NCBI GenBank assembly: GCA_963755635.1
Contig: CAVWKS010000019.1
Location: forward strand, 248,001 to 312,000
Reading direction: 5' to 3'
From: AC-32 sp963755635
Lineage (GTDB): Bacteria > Actinomycetota > Thermoleophilia > Gaiellales > Gaiellaceae
Length of the DNA: 64,000 nt
Each line of letters opens with the position of its first letter. Position 1 is the stretch's first letter. Made by a program: the position numbers and the translations under genes. Below, piece by piece: positions 42,358 through 49,990 of the stretch. The notes under the pieces are model-generated. The model was not told where the DNA came from. It ran no database searches and saw nothing but the letters and a program-made list of their open reading frames with translations.

Positions 42358-43107
42358 CTAGCGACGCTCAGACGCGGCGTCGCTTTGCGGGACGCCGCCG
42401 GTTGCACGGATCGTCTCCGGTTCGTGCACCCGAGCTGGGCCGAACAGCACCCAGATGGCTCCTCCGATCGCGCCTCCGACGAGCGGCCCGACCAGGTAGA
42501 TCCAGACGTCGCCGAAGTCCCAGTTGTAGATCACAGGGTCGAGTGACCTCGCCGGGTTGAACGAGCCACCCGAGGCCGGGCCGATCGCGTCCGCCGCGGT
42601 GAAGATGAAGAGCCCGATGAGCAGCGGCGCCATGACGCCTTTCCACGGCGCGCGGTCGTCCGTCGCGACCGTGCAGATCACGATGACGAACAGGCCGGTC
42701 GCGATCAGCTCGAGCACGAGCGCGCCCCCGCTCGAGATGCCGGCTCCAGGAGCAGTGTCGAGCGAGTCAGCTGCGTGCCCGGAGTACACCGCGGCGACGG
42801 CGAGAACGGCGACGAACCCTCCGGCGAGCTGCGCAGCCCAGTAGGGGACGACCTCTCTCGAGGGGAACTTGCGCGCTACGGCGAGGCCGAGAGACACGGC
42901 GGGGTTGAAGTGGCCCCCGGAAATGTGTCCGAGCGCAGTGATCGCAAGCGCGAGGCCAAGGCCAAAGGCGAACGCGATGCCGAGAGTGCTGATTGCCCCG
43001 CCGCCGATGTCGACCGAGACGGCGATCGCGTTGAAGCCGAGGAAGAAGAAGAGAAACGTGCCGAGTGCCTCTGCAGCGAGGCGCAGAACAAGCGATGACG
43101 AGTCCAT
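42358..43107 (-). CDS. MIP-family aquaglyceroporin, probably AqpS-like
   Basis: A 249-residue channel with six membrane helices and both NPA boxes (HFNPAVSLG near residue 68, SFNPARSLD near 190), so it should conduct water or small neutral solutes. It is the last gene of an arsenic operon, 56 bases after acr3. In rhizobial ars operons an aquaglyceroporin (AqpS) lets arsenite out down its gradient; the same role is inferred here. ATG 43122 is an in-frame alternative start. Confidence 0.88.
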   Translation of the reverse strand: MDSSSLVLRLAAEALGTFLFFFLGFNAIAVSVDIGGGAISTLGIAFAFGLGLALAITALGHISGGHFNPAVSLGLAVARKFPSREVVPYWAAQLAGGFVAVLAVAAVYSGHAADSLDTAPGAGISSGGALVLELIATGLFVIVICTVATDDRAPWKGVMAPLLIGLFIFTAADAIGPASGGSFNPARSLDPVIYNWDFGDVWIYLVGPLVGGAIGGAIWVLFGPARVHEPETIRATGGVPQSDAASERR

Positions 43108-43163
43108 TGCTCGCGCGAGCATATTCCGACTTACGCCCGGCGTGCGAACGGATAGAGCCAGGC

Positions 43164-44297
43164 TCAGTGGGAGCCGGCCGGAACGAGGCGCCGGTCGTCG
43201 CGCCAGAATCTCCGCGCCCAGAGCGCGACGTACACGAGGGCGACCAGCACCGGCACCTCGATCAGCGGCCCGACAACTCCCGCGAGCGCCTCCCCGGAGG
43301 TCGCGCCGAAGACGCCGACCGCCACCGCGATCGCGAGCTCGAAGTCGTTCGAGGCGACGGTGAAGCCCATGCTCGCCGTCTGCGGATACGGGAGGCCGAC
43401 CAGCTTGCCGATCACGAAGCCGGCGACCCACATGACGCCGAAGTAGACGAGGAGCGGCAGCGCGATTCGGGCGACGTCGACAGGCTCGGCCGTGATCTTC
43501 TCGCCCTGGATCGCGAACAGCACGACGATCGTGAACAGCAGGCCGTAGAGCGTGATCGGGCCGATCCGGGGCAGAAACCGCGTGTCGTACCACTCGCGGC
43601 CCTTGCGCTTCAGTCCGATCCGGCGCGTCAGGAACCCGGCCGCGAGCGGGATGCCGAGGAAGATCAGCACGGTCTTCGCCACCTCCCAGATCCCGACCTC
43701 GAAGCCCTGCGTGTCGAGGCCGAGCCAGCCGGGGAGCACGGTCAGGTAGAAGTAGCCGAGCAGCGAGTAGGCGGCGACCTGGAAGAGCGCGTTGAAGACG
43801 ACCAGCAGCGCGGTGCGGTCGCGATCGCCCCTCGCGATGTCGTTCCAGATCAGCACCATCGCGATGCAGCGGGCCAACCCGACGATGATCACGCCGGTGC
43901 GGTAGGCGGGCTGATCCGCGAGGAAGAGCCAGGCGAGCGTGAACATGAACAGCGGGCCGACGATCCACGACAGGAAGAGCGACACGCCGAAGAACGTTCG
44001 GTCGGAGACGCCGTCGTGCTTCACGCGGCCGAGCTCCTCGTAGCGCACCTTCGCGAGCACGGGGTACATCATCAGCAGGAGCCCGAGCCCGATCGGCAGC
44101 GAGACAGTGCCGACCTGCAGTCGGTTCAGGCCGTCGTTCAGAGACGGGATGAGTCGACCGAGGCCGAGACCAGCGGCCATCGCGAGACCGATCCAGATCG
44201 GCAGGAAGCGGTCCAGGATCGAAAGCCTCTGCAGTACTGGGCTGCCTGCCTCCGTCGAGGCCGTTGGCGGACGGTGAAGGGTCTCAGTTGCAGCCAC
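43164..44297 (-). CDS. acr3: ACR3-family arsenite efflux transporter
   Basis: A ~377-residue secondary transporter with ten predicted helices. The ACR3 signature GLARCIAMVLIWNDIA, with the conserved arsenite-path cysteine, lies near residue 145, and ASNDFELAIAVAVGVFG near 325. It exports As(III) using the membrane potential. GTG 44297 overlaps the end of arsR by 14 bases; TTG 44312 is an alternative. It belongs to the operon DUF2180-arsR-acr3-aquaporin. Confidence 0.95.
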   Translation of the reverse strand: MAATETLHRPPTASTEAGSPVLQRLSILDRFLPIWIGLAMAAGLGLGRLIPSLNDGLNRLQVGTVSLPIGLGLLLMMYPVLAKVRYEELGRVKHDGVSDRTFFGVSLFLSWIVGPLFMFTLAWLFLADQPAYRTGVIIVGLARCIAMVLIWNDIARGDRDRTALLVVFNALFQVAAYSLLGYFYLTVLPGWLGLDTQGFEVGIWEVAKTVLIFLGIPLAAGFLTRRIGLKRKGREWYDTRFLPRIGPITLYGLLFTIVVLFAIQGEKITAEPVDVARIALPLLVYFGVMWVAGFVIGKLVGLPYPQTASMGFTVASNDFELAIAVAVGVFGATSGEALAGVVGPLIEVPVLVALVYVALWARRFWRDDRRLVPAGSH

Positions 44298-44610
44298 TGG
44301 AGTCGACCTCAACCGCCTCGTCGAGCATTAGCCCGACGAGCTCGTGCAGCTCGGCCAACCGTGCCCGGCTCGCGCAGTACGAGGTTCTCAAGCCTTCGAT
44401 CTCGCCGACGACGAGTCCGGCGTCTCTGAGCACCTTCAGGTGCTGCGACACAGTCGCCTGGGCAAGGTCGAGCTCGTCGACGAGTTGTCCGCAGTAGCAG
44501 GCGTCGTGGGCGAGCAGCAGCCGCATGATCCGGACGCGCGCCGGGTTGCCGAGCGCCTTCGCGAGGAGGGCCGCCTCCTGCTCGACGGTCGGCTTGACCG
44601 CAAGAGTCAC
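44284..44610 (-). CDS. arsR: ArsR-family metalloregulator
   Basis: A 108-residue winged-helix repressor. The recognition helix region is LDLAQATVSQHLKVLRDAGLV (~50-70). Cysteines in DACYCGQ (~38-40), plus Cys near 80 and Cys107, could form the As(III) sensor. It presumably represses this operon from the dyad upstream of the DUF2180 gene until arsenite binds. Its start overlaps the DUF2180 stop (GTGA). Confidence 0.93.
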   Translation of the reverse strand: MTLAVKPTVEQEAALLAKALGNPARVRIMRLLLAHDACYCGQLVDELDLAQATVSQHLKVLRDAGLVVGEIEGLRTSYCASRARLAELHELVGLMLDEAVEVDSSGCN

Positions 44611-44837
44611 GAGACGCCCGCGGCCGTGTGGTGACGGCCGGCGGGGGCAATGCCTGCAGGAACGCCGCGCATCGGCTTCACGCGCGGGGTCTCGTGCCCA
44701 CAGGCGAAATGGGTACCGCCCACGGTGAAGGCATGAGCTTCCGCGAGATGGTCGAGGCAGAGCCCGACGCCGCAGTGCCGGCAGACGCCGACAGCCGCGA
44801 TGGTGTCATTCGCCTTTGCGCACTCGAAGCAGTTCAT
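44607..44837 (-). CDS. DUF2180-like small zinc-ribbon protein
   Basis: A 76-residue protein opening MNCFECAKANDTIAAVGVC followed by RHCGVGLCLDHL, two CxxC pairs plus His, as in the DUF2180 family, and later THFACGHE. It probably binds zinc or another soft metal. As first gene of the arsenic operon it may be an accessory metal-binding factor. ATG 44837 has GAGGAGGAT 4 bases upstream, so the open frame beyond it is not needed. Confidence 0.82.
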   Translation of the reverse strand: MNCFECAKANDTIAAVGVCRHCGVGLCLDHLAEAHAFTVGGTHFACGHETPRVKPMRGVPAGIAPAGRHHTAAGVS

Positions 44838-44864
44838 CGGATCCTCCTCGAGCTCCACCGGAGC

Positions 44865-44891
44865 TCATCGTTGATCGCAAATAAACGATGA
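44865..44891 (-). promoter_or_regulatory. Dyad operator candidate for ArsR
   Basis: TCATCGTT and AACGATGA are perfect 8-base inverted arms around an AT-rich 11-base spacer, 28 bases upstream of the DUF2180 start. Position, AT content and symmetry fit an ArsR-type operator. Confidence 0.55.
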
Positions 44892-44917
44892 CCTGCTGGT
44901 CGACGGGAGGCATCCGT

Positions 44918-44939
44918 GCAGGCCCGTAAGAAGGCCTGC
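44918..44939 (-). terminator. Terminator of arsM
   Basis: GCAGGCC and GGCCTGC form a 7-bp stem with an 8-base loop, 41 bases after the arsM stop. No T tract. Confidence 0.5.
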
Positions 44940-44979
44940 CACAAACTACGGAACGTTGAAGGGGCCAGGCGCAGCCGGG

Positions 44980-45801
44980 CTAGCAGCAGCCGGCGCTGGA
45001 AGCTGGCTGGACGACAGGCAGTCCATTCGCCGCTGGGTCGGAGCTCTTGACCGCCTTGACGATCGCGCCGTGGATGCCGTCGCCGACCTCGTGAGTGAAC
45101 TCGACCGTGATGTCCTCGAAGCCCGCGGCCTCGAGCCCTGCCTCGTACTCGCTCGTGGAGAGCGCGCCGGCGATGCAGCCGACGAAGGAGCCGCGCTCGG
45201 CGCGCTCGTCGACCGAGAGGCGGTCCTCGGCGACGACGTCGGAGACGCCGACCCTGCCGCCGGGCTTGAGCACGCGTGCGATCTCGGCCAGGACGGCTGC
45301 CTTGTCGGTCGAGAGGTTGATCACGCAGTTCGAGATCACGACGTCGACCGAGTCCGCCGGCAGCGGGATCTGCTCGATCAGGCCCTTGAGGAAGATCACG
45401 TTGGTGACGCCGGCTTCGGCCGCGTTCTTGCGCGCGAGCCCGAGCATCTCGTCGGTCATGTCCAGGCCGTACGCAAGCCCGGCCGGCCCGACGCGCTTCG
45501 CCGAGAGGATGACGTCGATGCCGCCACCCGAACCGAGGTCGAGCACGACCTCGCCCTCCTTGAGGTCGGCAACCGCAGTCGGGTTGCCACAGCCGAGCGA
45601 GGCGAGCGCGGCGTCGTCGGGCAGCTCTCCGCGCTGCTCCAGTGTGTAGAGCGACTCGCCGAAATCGGCGCTTGCGCCCTCGCTTTCGCAGCACGAGCCG
45701 CTGCCACAACCGCAACCCGAGCCCTCAGTCACCGACTGGGCCGCTTCCGCGTAGCGGCGGCGCACCTGCTCGCGAAGATCATCAGCGGACGTGGTCGTCA
45801 T
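44980..45801 (-). CDS. arsM: Arsenite methyltransferase
   Basis: A 273-residue SAM-dependent methyltransferase that converts As(III) to methylated, partly volatile forms. The SAM motif is VLDLGSGGGIDV (~77-88). Arsenite-binding cysteines are in place: the GCGCGSGSCC cluster near residue 32, ISNCVINLS near 148 and FVGCIAGAL near 200. There is an extra C-terminal pair, SAGCC, at the very end. It is co-translated with the second arsR (ATGA overlap). Confidence 0.95.
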   Translation of the reverse strand: MTTTSADDLREQVRRRYAEAAQSVTEGSGCGCGSGSCCESEGASADFGESLYTLEQRGELPDDAALASLGCGNPTAVADLKEGEVVLDLGSGGGIDVILSAKRVGPAGLAYGLDMTDEMLGLARKNAAEAGVTNVIFLKGLIEQIPLPADSVDVVISNCVINLSTDKAAVLAEIARVLKPGGRVGVSDVVAEDRLSVDERAERGSFVGCIAGALSTSEYEAGLEAAGFEDITVEFTHEVGDGIHGAIVKAVKSSDPAANGLPVVQPASSAGCC

Positions 45802-46160
45802 CGAGGGGCCTCCTTGAAATCGACGAGAGCGGCGAGGCGCTCGAGGGCCTCGCCCGACAGCGAGTAGTAGGCCCACTTGGTGCGCTGCTCGCGCTCGAGC
45901 AGGCCCGCTGCCGTCAGCTTCTTCAGGTGGTGGCTGACGGTCGGCTGCGAAAGGTCGAGCGCGGGCGTCAGGTCGCACTGGCAGACCGGCCCTTCAGCGC
46001 GGGCCAGCAGGTTGATGATCTTCACGCGCGCCGGATCGCCGAGGGCCTGGAAGACCGCCGCGGTCGCCTCGGCTTGTTCGTCTGACAGCACCGTCTTTGC
46101 GAGCGGCGCGCAGCACGAGATCAGCGGCAGTGAGGTCGTGGGCTCAAGGGCAGTCGACAT
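45798..46160 (-). CDS. arsR: ArsR-family regulator of arsM
   Basis: A 120-residue winged-helix repressor distinct from the one at 44284. An N-terminal vicinal pair (LISCCAPL, ~15-18) and VCQCDLTPALDLSQPTVSHH (~59-78, metal-sensing CxC plus recognition helix) suit a thiol-based As(III) sensor. A strong sigma-70-type promoter lies directly upstream, and repression of its own arsR-arsM operon is inferred. Confidence 0.93.
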   Translation of the reverse strand: MSTALEPTTSLPLISCCAPLAKTVLSDEQAEATAAVFQALGDPARVKIINLLARAEGPVCQCDLTPALDLSQPTVSHHLKKLTAAGLLEREQRTKWAYYSLSGEALERLAALVDFKEAPR

Positions 46161-46175
46161 ATCGATGCCCCTCGA

Positions 46176-46204
46176 TGTATAGACGATCTTCGATCCGTTG
46201 TCAA
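46176..46204 (-). promoter_or_regulatory. Sigma-70-type promoter of arsR-arsM
   Basis: On the minus strand TTGACA (46199-46204), 17-base spacer, TATACA (46176-46181), then 15 bases to the ATG. The spacer and leader contain three TCGA/ATCGA half-sites that could bind ArsR. Confidence 0.7.
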
Positions 46205-46213
46205 GCGCGCCGT

Positions 46214-46510
46214 CTAGCCGCCGGCCATCGCGGCCACCACTCTGAAGACCTCGGCGCCCGAGGCCACGGCCTCGGGCAGCGGCTCGTCCGCAGGCTCGAG
46301 CGTGAGGTCCTCGCCGCAGGCGAAGAAGCGGATGAAGTCCCGGCGCTTGCCCGTGCCGTGGTCTCGAATCGTCCCGCGCAGGACCGGATACTTCTCCTCC
46401 AGCGCATCGAGGACCGTCCCCCGTGTGAGGGGCTCGGGGGCGTCGAGGGAGATCTCTCCGTCGACGCCCGCAAGAGCCCGCAGGTGGTGCGGAAGTACGA
46501 CGCGGATCAC
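46214..46510 (-). CDS. MoaD/ThiS-like beta-grasp protein
   Basis: A 98-residue protein with the MoaD-like beta-grasp layout: VIRVVLPHHLRALAG at the start, TRGTVLDALEEKYPVLRG in the middle, FFACGEDL, and a C-terminus ending FRVVAAMAGG. The final Gly-Gly is the feature that is adenylated and thiocarboxylated in MoaD, ThiS and related sulfur carriers. The GTG start overlaps the stop of the Asp-box gene (GTGA), so the two are translationally coupled. No MoaE or E1-like enzyme is nearby. Confidence 0.82.
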   Translation of the reverse strand: MIRVVLPHHLRALAGVDGEISLDAPEPLTRGTVLDALEEKYPVLRGTIRDHGTGKRRDFIRFFACGEDLTLEPADEPLPEAVASGAEVFRVVAAMAGG

Positions 46511-47622
46511 GACAGGGTCTGGGCCTCGACCGAGAGCACCGCGGGAAGGTCGTGCACGATCGCCGTCCAGCTGTCCCCGCTGTCGGCGGACGCGTAGACC
46601 TGCCCCCCGGTCGTCCCGACGTAGATGCCGGCGGAGTCGAGTTGGTCGACCGACGTCGCGTCGCGAAGGACGTTGACGTAGCAGTGCTCCTGCGGCAGCC
46701 CGTTCGTGAGCGGCTCCCACTCGTTTCCGCCCGTTCGGCTGCGGTAGACGCGGAGCTTGCCCTCCGGCGGAACGTGCTCCGAGTCGCTCTCGATCGGCAC
46801 CACGTAGACCGTCTCCGGCTCGTGCGGGTGCACTTCGATCGGGAAGCCGAAGTCGGATGGGAGGTTGCCGCTCACCTTCTGCCACGAGTCTCCGCCGTCG
46901 TCGCTGCGCATCACGTGCCAGTGCTTCTGCATGAACAGGGTGTCCGGCCGCGACGGGTTCATCGCGAGCCGGTGGACGCAATGTCCGACCTCGCGCTCCT
47001 CGTCCGGCAACTCGGGGGAGCGCAGGCCCTTGTTGATCGGACGCCACGTCTCGCCCCCGTCGTCCGTCCGGAAGCACCCCGCCGCGGAGATGGCGACGAC
47101 GATCCGCTGCGGGTCGTCGGGATGGATCAGGACCGTATGGAGGCAGAGGCCGCCGGCGCCCGGTTGCCACTGTGCGCCGGTCGGGTGATCGCGAAGGCCG
47201 GACAGCTCCTGCCAGGTTTGGCCGGCGTCCGTCGACTTGAAGAGCGCCGCATCCTCGACGCCTGCGTAGACGGTGTCCGGGTCGTCGTGCGACGGCTCGA
47301 GGTGCCAGACGCGCGCGAACTCCCACGGATGCTGCGTGCCGTCGTACCACTGGTGTGTTCCCGGGACGCCGTCGTAGGTGAACTCGTTGCCGACCGTCGC
47401 CCACGTCTTGCCCCCGTCGTCCGAGCGCTGCATGACCTGGCCGTGCCAGCCGGTGGACTGAGACGCGTACAGCCGGTCCGGATCGGCCGGCGAGCCCTTC
47501 AGGTGGTACATCTCCCAGCCCGCGAACAGCGGGCCCTGGACGTTCCAGTCGTCGCGCGTCCCATCCGACGTCAGGATGAACGCGCCCTTTCGTGTGCCCA
47601 CCAGGAGCCGCACTCCACTCAT
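46507..47622 (-). CDS. Asp-box (BNR) beta-propeller protein
   Basis: A 371-residue protein without a signal peptide. At least five Asp-box turns (RSDDGGKTW, KSTDAGQTW, RTDDGGETW, RSDDGGDSW, SADSGDSW) spaced along the chain indicate a sialidase-like propeller. Sialidase catalytic residues are not evident, so binding or an unknown hydrolase activity is more likely. Cytoplasmic location is inferred from the lack of signal. ATG 47622 has AAGGAGGG upstream. Coupling to the MoaD-like gene suggests a joint role. Confidence 0.8.
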   Translation of the reverse strand: MSGVRLLVGTRKGAFILTSDGTRDDWNVQGPLFAGWEMYHLKGSPADPDRLYASQSTGWHGQVMQRSDDGGKTWATVGNEFTYDGVPGTHQWYDGTQHPWEFARVWHLEPSHDDPDTVYAGVEDAALFKSTDAGQTWQELSGLRDHPTGAQWQPGAGGLCLHTVLIHPDDPQRIVVAISAAGCFRTDDGGETWRPINKGLRSPELPDEEREVGHCVHRLAMNPSRPDTLFMQKHWHVMRSDDGGDSWQKVSGNLPSDFGFPIEVHPHEPETVYVVPIESDSEHVPPEGKLRVYRSRTGGNEWEPLTNGLPQEHCYVNVLRDATSVDQLDSAGIYVGTTGGQVYASADSGDSWTAIVHDLPAVLSVEAQTLS

Positions 47623-47714
47623 CGATTTCCCTCCTTGTCGCGGTCACCACCGATTCTGCCGATTGTGCCGACCCCGGGAGCGCGGAAAGTGATCGCGGTT
47701 ACCCTGGGCGTCCC

Positions 47715-47803
47715 GGAGAGGTGTCCGAGCGGTCTAAGGAGCGCGACTGGAAATCGCGTACGGGCCGAAAGGTCCGTCGCGGGTTCAAATCCCGCCCTCT
47801 CCG
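47715..47803 (+). tRNA. tRNA-Ser(GGA)
   Basis: GGAGAGG pairs with CCTCTCC, discriminator G. The anticodon loop CTGGAAA gives GGA. Long variable arm. It completes the set of four serine isoacceptors in the window. Confidence 0.97.
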
Positions 47804-47836
47804 CTGATCAGGGGGCCCGGGCGACCGGGCACCTGG

Positions 47837-48043
47837 TCATTCGGCGCCGAAGATGACGACCGCGGCGAGCATGCCGACGAACAGCACGAGCGAGACGACC
47901 AGGAAGATCGGCAGGCCGCGCCCCGGATACTGCGGCCAGCGTCGCGGGATCACCATCGACGAGATCAGCGCGAAGCCGGCGAAGACCGCGACAGCGAGTG
48001 CGAGGCCGAGCTTGTGCCCGGACGAGAGCGCGAGCAACAGCAC
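47837..48043 (-). CDS. Small two-helix membrane protein
   Basis: A 68-residue protein: helix (~12-30), short basic loop PRRWPQYPGRG, helix (~44-66). I recognise no family; the size and layout recall small subunits of respiratory complexes, but nothing nearby supports that. The frame is open further upstream, but only this part has the composition of a protein. GTG 48043 is the likely start. Confidence 0.55.
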   Translation of the reverse strand: MLLLALSSGHKLGLALAVAVFAGFALISSMVIPRRWPQYPGRGLPIFLVVSLVLFVGMLAAVVIFGAE

Positions 48044-48180
48044 GGCCGGGAACCTAACGGATCGGGCAGAAGAACGCTCCGCGCCGGCTCCGGATGACCC
48101 ATTTCGAGGGATGGTGGGAACTGGGCTCCTGGCCGACCATGGGAATCGGCGTAAGAAACTGCGGACCCGAAAGGGGAACA

Positions 48181-48258
48181 AATGATTGCGGTAGTCCTCA
48201 AGCGCAAGCTGCGCAACTTCCCGTCCGGGAAGCTCAGCGAGCGCCTCGCGGCTGCGTA
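48181..48258 (+). CDS. Candidate 25-residue basic small protein
   Basis: ATG 48181 follows AAAGGGGAACAA, a good RBS with normal spacing. The product is a short basic peptide (MIAVVLKRKLRN then FPSGKLSERLAAA). A strong hairpin starts 18 bases after the stop. No upstream gene shares this RBS. It may be a real small gene; no family is known to me. Confidence 0.4.
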
Positions 48259-48275
48259 AGGCCCGCGAGGCCACG

Positions 48276-48302
48276 GCGGGCTCGGGTTGCACCCGTGCCC
48301 GC
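48276..48302. terminator. Hairpin between the small ORF and the transglycosylase gene
   Basis: GCGGGC-T-CGGGT and ACCCG-T-GCCCGC, an 11-bp stem with one T-T mismatch and a TGC loop, between convergent genes. Confidence 0.65.
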
Positions 48303-48332
48303 CCGATCCGTCAGCGCTCTCGACGCGTCAGG

Positions 48333-48965
48333 TCAGCAGCCGACCAGAAGCGCCGCGCGCGCCTGCACGTTCTCGACGTAGCGCAGCGTCGCCAGCGACG
48401 GCGCGGCCCCGGCACGCTCGACGGCGGTGGGGCCGGCGTTGTAGGCGGCCAGCGCGAGATCGACGCTGCCGAAGCGGTCGAGCATCTGCCGGAGGTACAG
48501 CGCACCGGCGAGCACGTTCGATGCAGGGTCGTCGCCGGCCAGCCGGAGCTCGCGGACCGTCTGCGGCATCAGCTGGAGCAAGCCTTGCGCGCCGGCGGCC
48601 GAGCGGGCGGCCGGGTTCATCTCCGACTCCTCGTAGGCGGTCGCCACGAGCAGCGACGCGGGCACGTCCGCCTTTGCCGATGCCTGCGCGAAGGCGGCGC
48701 GGAACCGCCGCGGCACCGGGCAGGCCGCGCCGAGGGTGGGCCTGAGCGGCTTGACGGCGGCGGGCTTTGCGTTCGAGGTCTCCAGCCCGGCCGACTCGGC
48801 GACGAGCGCCAGCAGGACGATCGCGAGCACACCCGCGCGGAAGCTGCGCGAGCCGAGCAGCCCGCGCTTCTGCGGAACGCGGCGCCGGACGGCGGCCCGC
48901 CGGCGGGAACGGCTGAAGGCGAGCTCGAGCTCGGAGAGTTCGCACCACGAGGACTCGGCCGACAC
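48333..48965 (-). CDS. Lytic transglycosylase (SLT domain)
   Basis: A 210-residue protein with a membrane or signal helix (~43-62) after a basic N-terminus, then a soluble lytic transglycosylase domain (~85-205). The catalytic Glu lies in TAYEESEMNPAARSAAGAQG (~110-129), followed by GLLQLMPQT and ALAAYNAGP, the standard SLT motifs. It cleaves peptidoglycan glycan strands outside the membrane. GTG 48965 is divergent from cysK, 66 bases away. Confidence 0.9.
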   Translation of the reverse strand: MSAESSWCELSELELAFSRSRRRAAVRRRVPQKRGLLGSRSFRAGVLAIVLLALVAESAGLETSNAKPAAVKPLRPTLGAACPVPRRFRAAFAQASAKADVPASLLVATAYEESEMNPAARSAAGAQGLLQLMPQTVRELRLAGDDPASNVLAGALYLRQMLDRFGSVDLALAAYNAGPTAVERAGAAPSLATLRYVENVQARAALLVGC

Positions 48966-49031
48966 GGAGCGGGACTACCCCCGCCCGCGCTCACGAAAAC
49001 GCGGCCTGCGCCCATCGACGAAGATCCGCGC

Positions 49032-49955
49032 GTGGAGTCCGTCCTCGAGTCGATCGGCAACACGCCGCTGCTCCGCCTCCACCGCTGCGCGCCGGCGAAC
49101 GGCGCGGAGCTCTGGCTCAAGCTCGAGAACCTCAACCCGACCGGCTCGGTCAAGGACCGGATGGCCCTGTCGATGATCGAAGGCGCGGAGCGCGACGGGT
49201 TGATCTCGCCCGGAGACACGGTCGTCGAGTACACGGGCGGCTCGACGGGGCCGGCGCTCGCGCTGGTCTGCCGTGCAAAGGGCTACCGCGCCTTGATCGT
49301 GATCGCGGACTGCTTCACCGAGGAACGGATGCAGCTGATGCGGGCGCTCGGCGCCGACGTGGACGTCATCCCGTCGGTCGAAGGACCGCCGAAGGTCACG
49401 CCGCAGGACATCCAGAACATGGTCGACCGTGCCGCCGAGCTCGCCGCGCAGCCCGGCTGCTACGCCACCGACCAGTTCAACAACCCGTACATCGCCCCCG
49501 GCCACCGCGACCGGCTCGCGCGGGAGATCTGGGAGCAGACCGACGGGCGTGTGACCGCGTTCTGCCACGGGATGGGGACGGCCGGGACCGTGATGGGAGT
49601 CTCGGAGGCGCTCCGCCCGCGCGGCGTCTTCATCCAGGCACACGAGCCTGCGTCGTCGCCCGCGATCAGCGGCGGCGAACCGGGGCCCTTCTTGATCCAG
49701 GGCTGGACCGGAATGGTCATGCCCCACTGGGATGCGTCGAAGGTCGACCACGTCGAGCCGATCGAGGACGACGCCGCGGTCGAGATGACGCTACGGCTCG
49801 CGCGGGAAGAGGGCGTCTTCGCCGGCATCTCGACGGGCGCGAACGTGGTCGGCGCGCACCGCCTGGCAGAGCGTCTCGGCCCGGAAGCGGTGATCGTCAG
49901 CCTCGCGGCCGACACCGGCTTCAAGTACATGAGCGTCAGCCCCTACGCGTCGTGA
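49032..49955 (+). CDS. cysK: Cysteine synthase family PLP enzyme
   Basis: A 307-residue fold-type II PLP enzyme. ESIGNTPLLRL at the N-terminus, PLP lysine in PTGSVKDRMAL (~43), YTGGSTGPALA (~73, where CysK usually reads TSGNTG) and GMGTAGTVMG (~180), the phosphate loop. It should make cysteine from O-acetyl- or O-phosphoserine and sulfide, or act on a related substrate; the altered asparagine loop leaves room for another beta-replacement. A decayed copy of its last codons lies at 51814-51861. Confidence 0.87.
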   Translation: MESVLESIGNTPLLRLHRCAPANGAELWLKLENLNPTGSVKDRMALSMIEGAERDGLISPGDTVVEYTGGSTGPALALVCRAKGYRALIVIADCFTEERMQLMRALGADVDVIPSVEGPPKVTPQDIQNMVDRAAELAAQPGCYATDQFNNPYIAPGHRDRLAREIWEQTDGRVTAFCHGMGTAGTVMGVSEALRPRGVFIQAHEPASSPAISGGEPGPFLIQGWTGMVMPHWDASKVDHVEPIEDDAAVEMTLRLAREEGVFAGISTGANVVGAHRLAERLGPEAVIVSLAADTGFKYMSVSPYAS

Positions 49956-49990
49956 GCGCGCGGCTGGAAAGAGCGCGCGGCGGCCGGGCG

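Noticed and set aside
42358..43968. A 536-residue fusion upstream of the aquaporin
   Set aside because: The extra N-terminal part is an out-of-frame reading of acr3; the aquaporin has its own ATG and normal length.
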